Source: Glandiceps talaboti
Taxonomy: Eukaryota > Hemichordata > Enteropneusta > Spengelidae
DNA: 64,000 nucleotides
Assembly: GCF_964340395.1 (NCBI RefSeq)
Contig: NC_135554.1
Coordinates: 9,130,475-9,194,474 of the forward strand
Reading direction: 5' to 3'
In this document: positions 25,601 through 38,290 of the stretch, one piece after another
How the letters are laid out: every line of letters starts with the position of its first letter
Numbering within the stretch: the first letter of the stretch is position 1
Notes under the pieces: model-generated
Told to the model about the DNA's origin: nothing
Seen by the model: the letters and a program-made list of their open reading frames with translations, nothing else
Database searches by the model: none
Program-made: the position numbers and the translations under genes

Positions 25601-26620
25601 AAAAAAAATCGCTACCCTCCGCTACCTACCGCTACCGTCGCTACCAAATCTCAGCGCTTTTGCTGGAAAAAAAATCCGCTACCCTCCGCTACCTTATTTC
25701 AATACTTTTGCTGGAAAAAAAATCCGCTACCCTCCGCTACCTGCGCTACCAAATCTCAACGCTTTTGCTGGAAAAAAAAATCCGCTACCCTCCGCTACCT
25801 TCGCTACCAAATCTCAGCGCTTTTGCTGGGGAAAAAAATCCGCTACCTACCGCTACCTTCGCTACCACATTTCAATAATTTTGCTGGAAAAAAAATCCGC
25901 TACCTTCGCTACCAAATCTCAGCGCTTTTGGTGGAAAAAAAATCCGCTACCCTCCGCTACCTACCGCTACCTTCGCTACCACATTTCTATATTTTTGCTG
26001 GAAAAAAAATCCGCTACCCTCCGCTACCTACCGCTACCTTCGCTACCACATTTCAATATTTTTGCTGGAAAAAAAATCCGCTACCCTCCGCTACCAAATC
26101 TCAGCGCTTTTGCTGGGAAAAAAAATCCGCTACCCTCCGCTACCAAATCTCAGCGCTTTTGCTGAAAAAAAAAATTCGCTACCCTCTACCTACCGCTACC
26201 TTCGCTACCACATTTCAATATTTTTGCTGGAAAAAAAATCCGCTACCCTCCGCTACCTACCGCTACCTTCGCTACCAAATCTCAGCGCTTTTGCTGGAAA
26301 AAAAAATCCGCTACCTACCGCTACCTTCGCTACCACATTTCAATATTTTTGCTGGAAAAAAAAAATCGCTACCTACCTCTACCCTCGCTACCACATTTCA
26401 ATATTTTTGCTGAAAAAAAAAAATTCGCTACCTACCGCTACCTTCGCTACCACATTTCAATATTTTTGCTGGAAAAAAAAAATTCGCTACCTACCGCTAC
26501 CCTCGCTACCACATTTCAATATTTTTGCTGGAAAAAAAAATTCGCTACCTACCGCTACCTTCGCTACCACATTTCAATATTTTTGCTGGAAAAAAAATCG
26601 CTACCTTTACCTTACGCTAC
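22606..26620. repeat. CGCTACC minisatellite, ~65-bp unit, split by a LINE
   Basis: Two partial units lie at 22606-22631, and the main array spans about 24000-26620. The unit is 'ccgctaccctccgctaccta', 'ccgctaccttcgctaccaca', 'tttcaatccttttgctgg' and an A-run of 7-10. Roughly forty copies occur in two subtypes ('cacatttcaat...' and 'aaatctcagcgc...'), with higher-order blocks: the pattern at ~25020-25300 recurs at ~25800-26060. The unit lacks stops in all forward frames, so all the long open frames in this interval are artefacts. Confidence 0.95.
22632..23994 (+). mobile_element. 5'-truncated CR1/Rex1-like LINE inserted in the minisatellite
   Basis: Direct TACCTT copies flank it (22626-22631 and 23995-24000), and it ends in AATAAAG followed by an ATT-repeat tail, as CR1-type elements do. 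The ORF2 remnant (22707-23824) shows the RT motifs FQFAYRANRSVDDAV, LFIDYSSAFNTIVP, LSTGAPQGCVLSPLLYSLF, the catalytic KFADDTTVIG, NNLELNIKKTKEMLIDFRR, then LRWDTHI...ISLERIAKTASRIIG. A single-base frameshift at ~23395 splits the two halves. The endonuclease and the start of RT are missing, as expected for 5' truncation. Confidence 0.88.
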
Positions 26621-26844
26621 ATCCACCATGCTAGTTGACTAGATTTTGAGAGAAAATATTGCTTTTAACAGGTCACTTCATTAATAATTAAAAAATCACT
26701 TACTATCTGTTCAAGGTGCCATATGAATAACAATTATTGAAGTACACGAAACAAATTCTATTAAAGAATACCCCATGTGTGCAAAAGTAGTTCCTACGAC
26801 ATCTATGGCGCATTAATATCCCAGGCAATGTAATTTGACAATCA

Positions 26845-26925
26845 TTTCACTTTGCTACCTTCGCTACCATCCGCTACGTAGCGAAAGCGAAAAATAAAAA
26901 CAATTGAACCCCCGATTGAGCACTA
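26845..26925. mobile_element. Repeat-element terminus with GCTACGTAGC palindrome
   Basis: 'gctaccttcgctaccatccg', 'ctacgtagcgaaagcgaaaa' and 'caattgaacccccg' form the reverse complement of the junction at 9826-9890. It suggests that the minisatellite belongs to a transposable element whose edge is here. Confidence 0.5.
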
Positions 26926-27063
26926 TATAATACCTTCACCAGTGCATGAAATTGTACTACATACAGTAAAGAGAATGGACGAAAGGAACATTTCCTCTGA
27001 CGCTTCTCTGATAATATTAAGAGAATTTAAGATGCACATGAATTTCATTCATTATTGTGATGC

Positions 27064-27099
27064 ACTTGCCTAAAGCATTGATAATGCATTAGGCAAGTA
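27064..27099. repeat. Short perfect-type hairpin
   Basis: 'acttgcctaa' plus 'gcatt' pairs with 'aatgcattaggcaagt' across a short loop. Possible small foldback relic. Confidence 0.55.
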
Positions 27100-27428
27100 T
27101 CTATTAATTATGCAAATTAGTTGGAGGTCGGAAAGAAAATTGTTGTTCTAATTACATAGTAAATCGTATCTGAAAGTATGACAAAAGTTTTTGTCAGTTG
27201 GAAATAAATAAAATACAGTTGTTTGAATTCGGGTATTTAAATTTGAAACCTCTTTCAGACTGCGAACTTTAGAAAAGTTTTCGGATTGAATAGCTGTCTA
27301 TATAGTGGTTCTAGAAAGATAAATTGCTGTCCTGAGGTAGAAAAAAATGATGTTGGAAATATTCGTCCACCCACTTTTTAAACGCAAGTACCATATGTAT
27401 TTTTCACTCAATATCTTTCCCTCCACAG

Positions 27429-30400
27429 GACCCACCCGTGAATGAAGATGAGATATTGAAGGCTGTAGCCCATGACTTGGAAACACAAACTGGTCTTCAG
27501 TACATTATCACAAGAAAACCAACTGGCATGAACACAAATGTCAAAATCATAACTTGTGGTATAGATGGTAGCCAAGAGGACGGTGATCTCATGAAAACCA
27601 TAAGTGGAGCTATTTATAAAGGTAATGAACTGTTTTGTACCCTCACAAGATGATAGTTACTGGATATATTAAGATAATTACAATCACAGTAGTGACAAAG
27701 AATACAACTACAACCTGGAAATGTCTTGAAATAATTTAAGTTAGGCAAGTGCGTTCATGAAACCTAGGTCAAATTTAAAGCACCAACTGGAATGTTTTTT
27801 AAAACTGTTTAGTCAGATATAATTGACTTACTTATGTACACTCTGAACACTACTGAATCACTGTAAATAAACATTTTTGTGTATCAGCGCCACAGTTTTC
27901 AACTCATTAATAAATGAAATAGACCTCTTATTGACATATATAATGTCTAATTATTGGTATTTTAACAATATCCAGAGAATATATTGTTAGTTGTTTGATG
28001 GTCATAAGGTTTGCGCCACAAAGAGTTAACTGTTAAAATATTTCTTGACTAAAATATGTATATATCGCATTCTGTATATAGCTGCTGACGATTCACCACA
28101 GGCCCAACTTCACTTACTCGCTGCAGAAAACGGAATACCACGGGCACGAAAACTCCTCAAGGACCTTATGAATAGACAGGTAGGAAGACATGGCTAAGAT
28201 CTCTCCATTGAAATCAGAAAATGCAGCATTGTTTTTAAATGGAAATTGTCCAGCCGATCAATCTAAGTTATACGACTTCATTACAGCCCGTTGCAAGTTA
28301 GTGTTCGCTGGCTCCGTTTGATACAACCACGCGGAAAGTAATAAGGAACAGCACATACTACACTTTAGTGTACAGGGACGGCAACAATAACCCGGATGCT
28401 CATTTACCAATTTATCCAGCTATATAGCTATGCATACAGAGAATTTAGTTGGTAATTAACAAGACTTAGTTACTTTGAAAACAGTTTTGCTGGAGACTGC
28501 AGGAGTTTAATTCCATGTGGTTTTTTTATGGTATGGGAGAAACCATTTGATGTAGTGGTTGTACAGTATTGAATATTCTGTTCATTCTTCATTGCCATCT
28601 TTGCCAACATAGTTCAGTAAGCTTTGGTGACAATTTTTATTAGTCCCCACGGGACAAAGTGGTGGTGGGGGGATTTATAGATTGGGCTCCGTCTCGAAGT
28701 TGATCGACTGGACCGATTTCACTCAAACTTGGTACAAGGACAACACACTATGGCATCCATATACATGTCAATTTATTGTGATGCAATCAAATATGGCCAC
28801 CAGATGGCCATTTTGTTACAAATTTTTAATACTGAAAATCATTACGCAGACATGCCTGAACAGATCTCATTCAAAGTTGGTATAAGGACAATGTTCCATT
28901 ACATACATATGCATGTGAATTTTTGTCATACAATATGGCCACCGGGCGGCCATTTTTTAAATGATTTCTTTTGTGTCCATACCCATTACTTGGACATGAG
29001 TGGACCGATATCTATCAAATTTGGTACAAGGGTGATACACTATGGCATACATATGCATGTCAATTTATTTTGTGACACAATCCAATATGGTTGCTAGACA
29101 GCCATTTTGTTGCAAATATTTCATGTTCAAAGCCATTATGCAGACATGCCTGAACAGATCTCATTCAAAGTTGGTATAAGGACAATGTTCTATTACTTAC
29201 ATTTGCATGTGAATTTATGTCGAGATACAATCCAATATGGCCACAAGGCGTCCATCTTTTAAACATTTTTTTATGTCCAGAACCATTACTTGGACATGAC
29301 TTGACCAATTTACATCAAACTTTGTACAAAGACAACACACTGTGGCATGTATATGCATGTCAATGTATGTCTCGATACAGTCCAATATGGCTGAAGGGCG
29401 GCTATTTTGTTTTCATGTCCGGATCCAGAGCCATTATTTTGATGTGTCTGAAATGATTCCCTTCAAACAGGGTTCAGGGATATATTCTTCATATGCACAT
29501 CAACTTGTGTGACGATATGATCCAATATAACTACTGAGTGAACGTGAACAATTTCAACCAAACCTTTACAAAAAGACAATGTACTATGATCTATGTATGT
29601 ATGTATGTATGTATGTATGTATGTATGTCAACTTGTGTCACGATATGACCCAACATGACTGCTAGGCAGCAATTCTGTCATGATTATTTAGAGCAGAATA
29701 ATTTCAGCCAATCTTGGTGTAAGGGCGGTGTACTATTAGGAACATATGTGTGTCAATTTGTGATATCACCTATCACAGACAAGAAGTGATACAATCCAAA
29801 TAGGGATCAACAGCTCCCAAACCGGGGGGGGGGGATATGTCATCTACGATGGCTTGTTTTCCAGTATTAAACGAAGATGAAAATCCACCTACAATTAACC
29901 AAAACCCACCCAAACTAATTAGAAGGTTTATCAGATGTTTATATGAACACTGCACAGCAGGACAGGACTGCTGCCAGATTCAGTGGAAACGTTAGTTTCA
30001 AAACAAAGAAGTGTCTTGTTAATTATCAGATGAAATCTCTCTGTGGGGAGCAATTTATCTGGTGGTTTTACTGATTAGGTGTCTGAGTTATTGATGTCAT
30101 TACTGTAAGATAGTCAGGATTGACTTTTCTTGCTACATTAATCTGAGTGAAATAAACCATTTATAAGGCATAAATAATGCGTACTGCAACTGGATGCGGG
30201 CACGCGGGCACTATTGTTTTGATGTCTGCATTTGCTGCGTGCGTGTCGGCATGTTAATTCTTTTCATTTTACAAGAACCTGTATTCATTCAATTTTGCCA
30301 TCAATCTTAAAGTGTACCATGTGCAATTTACTATTGTCTCTAACGTGGTTGTACAAAAACCGTACTTAGTGAACACAAACTTAAAACAGGTTGTACTTTC

Positions 30401-30925
30401 GGGTCAAAAATACTTTCAGAATTACCTTTCTTATGAGTATGCACATTATCTTTCAGAATATATCATATGAAGATATTATGATGTCAGTGCTAGTACTGGG
30501 TAGAGTGCCTTTCTTTGAACTTCTGCTGGAAAATGGTATGCCTTTGCAGGCGTTTTTAACAATTGGAAATCTGCGGAAGCTTTATGAGTCAGTAAGTTGT
30601 AATGTAATGTTGTTTTCATATAGAATGTTTGGCGCATAATCTTGAAGTAATTGTAAACAGTGCAAACTGGACGAAAGATAAACTTTTTGAGACCTTGTTT
30701 CACACTTTTCTTATTTACACGCTTCGGTCAAAATGTAATAATGAATCAAAACGGAAGGCATTGAACAATATAATACATGTTATGGCTCTATCATAAATCT
30801 CGCACCAATGATGACAGTGTTTTCATTGAACTTATCAAAACCACCACGTTCTGAACAACTTTTCAAAACAAGTCATCTTTGAGGAAAGTTTCATTTCCAT
30901 TTTCATGTAATGGAAAAACGACATC

Positions 30926-30974
<49 letters not shown>

Positions 30975-33942
30975 TCATCATCATCATCAACAACAACAAC
31001 AACAACAACAACAATAACAAGAAACATTCAGGATATGTTGTGATTTCTGCTAAATATGTGTAATATTTGTCGAGTTTTATTTTCTTTAAAAGACTTTCAA
31101 GTATAACGAAGTGTTGAACGATAGTGATAGCTGTTACACCGATGTCATCAACACAGCTTATCGCATAGACGAAGACATGTTTGATTCTGTGAGTACCACT
31201 ATTATCTGTGTAGATGATGGTTTATGACTGCTTAACATACAAACTCTTCTCGTTCACATACAATTAAGCTTTGCTCGTCATTTCAAGTCGAACTCCTGTT
31301 TAGATGTAGAAACGTGTACATTATTTTTCACGTTTTATTTTATATTAGCTGACACACATGTGTGTTTAAAGGATCACTTTGAAAAAGGTTTAAAACATTA
31401 GGTGTAAAAAAAAACAGTTGTCTGACAAAGGTATAGAAAACTTGGTCCTGACCAAAAAACATATTATTTTATTCTATTTTATTTTATTTCATTTTATATT
31501 TAGGGAAGAAGTCCATTTCAAGTATGTGGTTCCACCCCGGTTTCCGCGGTAAACACACCTTTACCGCGGTAACTGAGGTACCGGTACCAGCTGTCGTTAA
31601 TGAGCCTCTATGTATACGGAAAACCGTCTTTACTGCGATGTGCTACATTGCCTCCACTATCTTTTGTTTAACACTTCTTTTGATAGTGCCGACAATACAT
31701 TCATTTTTTATTCCTCATTATAAACAATGGACTGCAATCATTATTTGTTATTTGTCACGTGTCATCACAGGCAAGTCAAAGTAACACGATAATACAAACT
31801 AAATTAAGAATACATTACAGCAGGACAGAAAGACCATGCCTATGCCCAAAACACTAACGGCAAGAACAGAATAAAAATACAGAAAAAAACAGATAACCTG
31901 TAAAGAGAATGGACAAACAACTCAACTACCTCTACTAGTGTCAACATAAAAAATAAACAATTCTATGTAATCCTCATTTATGGCTCCACTGATAAGATAA
32001 CACTAATGCGAGAACCGGGGATTGAAGCCCAAGCCTTTAAGCAAAATAAATGAATAAATGAATAAATATAAAATACACTTAAAATACTCAAGCCCATGTT
32101 TTCACCAACTTTATAAAGAAGTTTAATCTAAGATTGCTTTCTTTTCTTTAAAGGGATTATTCTCCGGTGACGTATTGCAGCGTGAAAGTAGAGGCTGTAT
32201 TGATCTCCTAAAGAAGATATTTGCTGATGACAAAGCGTGTGTGAGGTGCAACATAAGATATTGTACCAAAACACATCCGTACATGGTATGCGCTTATATT
32301 CCGTAATTTATATAGTTTCCACCTAGTTAAAATCAGACTGTTCACAATACTCAGACAAAAGATCAAGGATATCTGATAAACTATGTTTCTACTTTTGCTA
32401 CATTAGCGACAGACATTGTTGATGTTACACATAAACTTGGGAGAAAATATCAGCAGTAAACACCAGGGTACGGTGTACTAGTACTTGCCTTATATGGAAA
32501 TACTAGTCCCATGTACTTTGAATCATATGGCTGCTACGATAATATACAATTCTCCTTTGAACATGCGCATACTTCCATAGTTAGAATTTGCAGGTATTTA
32601 CAAGGACTCATTCTAACACAAAATAATGATCATATATATCTTTGAAAAGAAAGCAAGACTTACATACGTGTCCGTATAGTCACGAAAAAGCAGAAAGCTT
32701 CTTGGGTAAAGATGTCTATTCATTCGGCAAATCATTGACTGCTTATCAGTATCCAACGGTAATGAAATCTGATTTGTAAAATATCCAAGTACTTTACTAT
32801 ACACACACACTTCGACAAGTGAAGTGAACTTGGCGACTAACTTTGAAACCAGTACTAATAATCTGTCAACATTTATGTATTATTTTCGTTCTTTGTTTTG
32901 TCAAAAAAGCCGGAAAGCAAACTAACTATACACGTTCTCCAGTATGTACATGTTATGAACAATGTATAATTTGTTCATTCGAGCTCAGTAATTATCATCT
33001 ATTTTGTCACCTAAATTTAAATAAACCATAATCAAACCTGGCAATTATTCTCGGTGGAGTAGTCTGCACTGACTTTATATGAATAGAGGTTGTGCAGATT
33101 TAAAGAAATGTTTTGGGTTACCAGTGTAAGTGTCGTAAGTTGATTAGAGGTGTGCGTATAAATGACAAGTTATTATATTCGATTGAACTTTTTCTGCCAA
33201 AACTATATGCAGTAATCTCTGATCGGCTGATTTAAAACTACATTCAATTTAGTACCATTGCAGGAGGTAATATCTCTCTATGCTTTAAATTCGGAATGTT
33301 GGAAGCATGGCAAATAACGTCAATGATTCATCTTTTAATTGCCTAATAGGAAAACGGCGTACCGGAGAAAGCAGCGGAATATATTGGCAAGTGTACAGAA
33401 TCCATTGTTCAACCAAACTATTCTGCCATAGGTAAGTACGATATCTTACATGTACAGTATATGAACAATTTTGAATACTGCGCAACACCAGGTTATTTAA
33501 TTAACACGTATTACAGCTGATTTAATCTAGCCTAAGTCAAAATATATTTACAGACATAATGAGTAACCCTGAACAGCATTGCATCACCTGTGGGTAAACG
33601 TGTTTCTGTAGCAGTACACTATGTCAAATCAAATAAATTTATGGGTCCGCATCCGAAAATCAGAACTCCAATAAATCCCGATTTCAACTTATCGCTCCAC
33701 TCAGAGATAAAATAGACCCCTAATTTATATGAAGTGGAGATACATGTGTGTATGAGAATTGAGTGTTTATGTTTTTATTTTGATTTATAAAACATTTTTA
33801 TCATGGCTTCCTACTTTAAAAATCAATGTGAAACAACATATACCAAGTCATTGTTTGTAACTCAGTGAATTGCAAAAGATTAAATAAGAATGTGTGAAAT
33901 TGTTCTTATTGTTGTACGTACAATAACTAACTTTTTAGACAT

Positions 33943-33977
<35 letters not shown>

Positions 33978-36900
33978 GTTTTGCGATGTATTGAGTTGAA
34001 AACAGACTGTCAATATTATTTCATGTTGATTCTTTAAGTAGGAGGACATGATAAAATTGATAAAATTTTAATAAAAAAAAACCCAATTCCGATCAATATG
34101 ACCACTAGAGCGACTTAGTGTATACTCATTTAGCATAAAATATAACCCTACACCAAACTTATAATGAATATTACATTGTTAAAATATTTAAAGAAACGCA
34201 ATTGTGCAAATAAAGTAATCGACATATAGAGAATAGCATTAAAAAGAAAGCCACAGATACCTTGGAATATCAACTACAGTACTAATATGTCTCAAATGAT
34301 AATTGTGTATACATGGCCCTAACAAGGTAAACTCCAATAAACGAGTCACAACTTCAGATTGTGATACACCCAATGACACTTAAGGCTACATCATTTCGTC
34401 AGTGAACCTCAAGTTATTAAAAAGGCGAGGGAGGGGGGGGGGTGTTAAACAATTAGGTTTATTGGGAGACACATTTTAAAAAATTAAAGTAGTGGGTCAC
34501 ATTTTACAAGACTCGATTTTGTCATCAAACTTTGCATTCTATCATTGCCCCTTGTTGCCAAATCCCACCGCTGCCATCATTGTCCGTAAAATCAGAACAC
34601 ATTATTTAAAAGGCTGCATTTTAAACAACTAAGGAATTGTATCATTTTCTCTTTATACAGACGAAAATGATTATAAGATAACTGAACGGGATCTGTTCTT
34701 CTGGGCATTGTTGTGTGGTCGGACTGAACTAGCCAAAGTAATCTGGAGTGTGGCATCAGACCACGTTGGTAAGTAAATAGTTAGGCCCATTGAAGAAATT
34801 AAAGTGGCATATTAAAGAAATAAATAAATATCAGTTTCCATGTCTATGCATGTGTTCCTGAAATGGTGCAGTAAAGTTTTACTGAACGTAAAACAACCCC
34901 TTTAATTATAAAGGCCCAGCTCAAATTAAGATTAAAATTTTGGAAAAAAACAACAGTTGTCTGGCACATATATGCACAGCTATAGAAAGAGTTTATAATA
35001 TGCCACAACAAAGAATGTTCGTCCTATGTAATCTTTATAGCTCCATTGATAACATACTACTATAATGAGAGCTCCTGGGATTAAATTCCTGGCCTTAAAG
35101 GAAACTATTTTTAGGACCAAACTTTTAGTTTTGTGAATTTTGCTTCAAACGTTGAAGCTCTATTTTTCAAACGTACATTTTGTCTTTGTTCAGCGTTAGC
35201 TCTTTTAGGCGCCAAGGTCTTGCGATGTCTTAAGAAGGAGAGTCAAAGAAACCACAAGAAAGAACTCTCAGAAATACTGAATACAAGAGAAAGGTATGGT
35301 CACTTTCCACCAGTTTTATGTTTATGCCAGTTATCTTACTGTATGTACACTTCCACGTAGAGATTTTTTGTGAGAGTCAAAACAGTATGAAACCAAAGAC
35401 TATTTATTTCCTATTTAAAGAGATCCATGATCTTTTCGACGAGTGTTGCAGTACTAGTGAACTGGCTTTGGTATCGGGACACCAACTGTATATACGACAA
35501 CGCGCGCCTGTGTCACGACCAAGGTTCTGCTGTGTTTGAAATACGAGTCAAAACGTTCGAAATTTCGGATCTAGTATAATTATGTTATTCTCCAATATTT
35601 GTCTTCATTCAGTTGGAAAATACTCGTCACCTAAGGGTTTTTTCACTACGAGTCGCTCGACAAGTAGTAAGAAAAACCCCTTAGGTCATGAGTAGTTTCC
35701 ATAGCTGAACGAAGAAAATATTAGGGAATAACGTCTAATTATATACCTTGGTCGATCTACGTAACGACAACCCATGTGTACGTCACTGGTTTTGTGATAT
35801 CGATGTATGAGTCAAAACGTTCCAAATCTCCATTATTTTCTCCCGACTTTCACAAATTGTACTTGACGAGGTATTTATAGTATTGCCAATATTCGTATTC
35901 ATTCAAGTAGCAGGGACTCATGCAGTCCTATTTGCCGTGAAAAAATATTTGGAGTAGCACCTAATTATTCAATAAATTGAAATAATGTATTATTTGCTGT
36001 CAATACCCGAGATACATATTTCATAAGGATGAAAAATAAGGAATCGTCCTTTTTGTTGTTTACTCCACGGACACTTTACAACAGTCGTGGTGGATATGAA
36101 ACAGAAAAGGGTGAAGTGCAAACACGCTGTAATAATTTTATTGCATTGGTATAGAGAGTAATTGACTCTTTAGTAAGTTAAGCATATTACATAAAGTTTA
36201 ATCTCATATAGAAAACATATATGTAAAGCGTATTGTTTATACGTGTGAAGATGATGGCCTCGCTCGACACTCAACGAGTACTCCTTCCTCTTGAATTTGA
36301 CTCTACTGTGTTGAACTCTCTCCGAAGTTTGCCGAATTGCCCGCTTCGTGCATTTTCGTAATTGCTTATTTTCGCTCTATGTATCTTTTGGGTATATTCG
36401 ACAAAACCATTAGATAGCTGATGTTTTATGAACACGTTGAAAGTGGTCATGTCTTAGTTAAGTTACAGCTGTTTTAATATTCCCATGGTTTGACACCGAT
36501 TTTATCATGACCCATTTCTAAGTAGTATTTCAGTACACATGGGCAATGTATACGTAGCAAAGATGGATGCAGTAATCGAATTTCCCGAAGCATGATCTCA
36601 CAAAGTATTTCTTAGTGATTTGATGTTTAAAGTACCATGAAGTACAAAGGACATTTTTTGTGGTATCTATAAAAAGAGTATTATTCCATATTTGATTATA
36701 TTTATGATTTTCTATATGGTTTATACTACATTTACGTCTTAAACGGAATTTGATGATAGTAGGCATGTTTTCTTACCAATAGTAGAAAAACCGAAAGTAC
36801 ATCTGAGTATCTCTGTTATTTCTCAGGGACATTGCCAAGTTAGCTTGCAACACTATTAAACTTTGCTACGAAGATGATCCAACGGAGGCTCAGGAGTTGT

Positions 36901-37155
36901 TAGATCAAAGAGTCGATTTTTTGAAGATGAATTGCCTACACCTCGCATGGACGTACGGCATGAAACATTTTCTATCCACTACATGCTCGCAGACGATTCT
37001 TTCTACAAAATGGAAGGAACGTGGTATTATGTCTCCAAGAGCACACTACATCTGCAGTATTGTAAGTACAGAGTATGTGCTTTTAATTTCATGAAATATT
37101 TACATTGTTAACAACAACAACAACGACGACGACGACAACAACAAAACAAAAACAA

Positions 37156-37197
<42 letters not shown>

Positions 37198-37539
37198 CTG
37201 ACAGACATGTACTTTCAGTGATGAATTACTGCATTCTTATTACCACGAAGGATTTCTCAAATAACTATGGCTATGGCGTAGAGTGATACCAAAATTCGCC
37301 TATGCAATCAATACTGCAATGCGAAAATGAAATACCGCAATCCTTGGATGCCGTACGCCGGTTCGAGACTGCAATGCTTGGATGTCGTATATGTGATATA
37401 TCTATACTGGAAGTAACATTGCTCAATACATCTGTGTAAAGAGTGGTATAAATAACACAGTACCACGTAAGATACAGATATATATGAGTTAGGTGCGTGA
37501 CTAACTACGTCCAAGTGGAAATCCTGGTCGTAAGATCAT

Positions 37540-37628
<89 letters not shown>

Positions 37629-38212
37629 TCTGTTACACTTCACTAACCTACCATACATTTAATTATGAGGCAGTCCATAGCCAAGCAAAATGTGTGTGTC
37701 TGCCAAAATATCTCGGAATAGGTAAGTAAAAGTGTAGGTAATGTATTCATACAGTTTTCTATATACACATGGACGCATGTAGACACAAACTCACACACAC
37801 ACACACACACACACATACATACATACATACATACATGCATGCATGCATGCATACATACAGAATCCGATCACTCACTACATTACCTAACCTTACGAGAGGC
37901 AAAATCTATGCTAGTGCCTACTGACCAGTGCATTTTGAGTTGTTAACACAGTTGGTATTACCGTTTCTTTCAGATGTCCACACTGTGTCTGCTTGTTCTC
38001 TTCACAATCTTTGTTCTCACTGACCTGCATCCATATGGAAATGACAAATTACCGAGTGTACTGGAGCTAATAGTCACCACTTGGGTATCTCTCGTCATTC
38101 TGAATGAATTATACCGAGTAAGTTCTAGTCCGGAAAAATATGAATAGTACTAAGATCTTGTCAGCACAACAGAACAGATAAGGTTCATTAATGGCAAAGT
38201 GTCTGTCTGTCC

Positions 38213-38290
<78 letters not shown>

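Noticed and set aside
24143-26642. Several long forward open frames of 90-230 codons with repetitive RYPPLP/SATYRYL-type products
   Set aside because: They are overlapping readings of the CGCTACC minisatellite, whose unit has no stop in any forward frame; shifts between frames follow the A-run length.
36827-37061. Possible loss of the S1 membrane segment in the TRPM-like protein
   Set aside because: Re-alignment puts S1 in the next exon (MSTLCLLVLFTIFVLTD). All six segments are present, and only the linker before S1 looks short.
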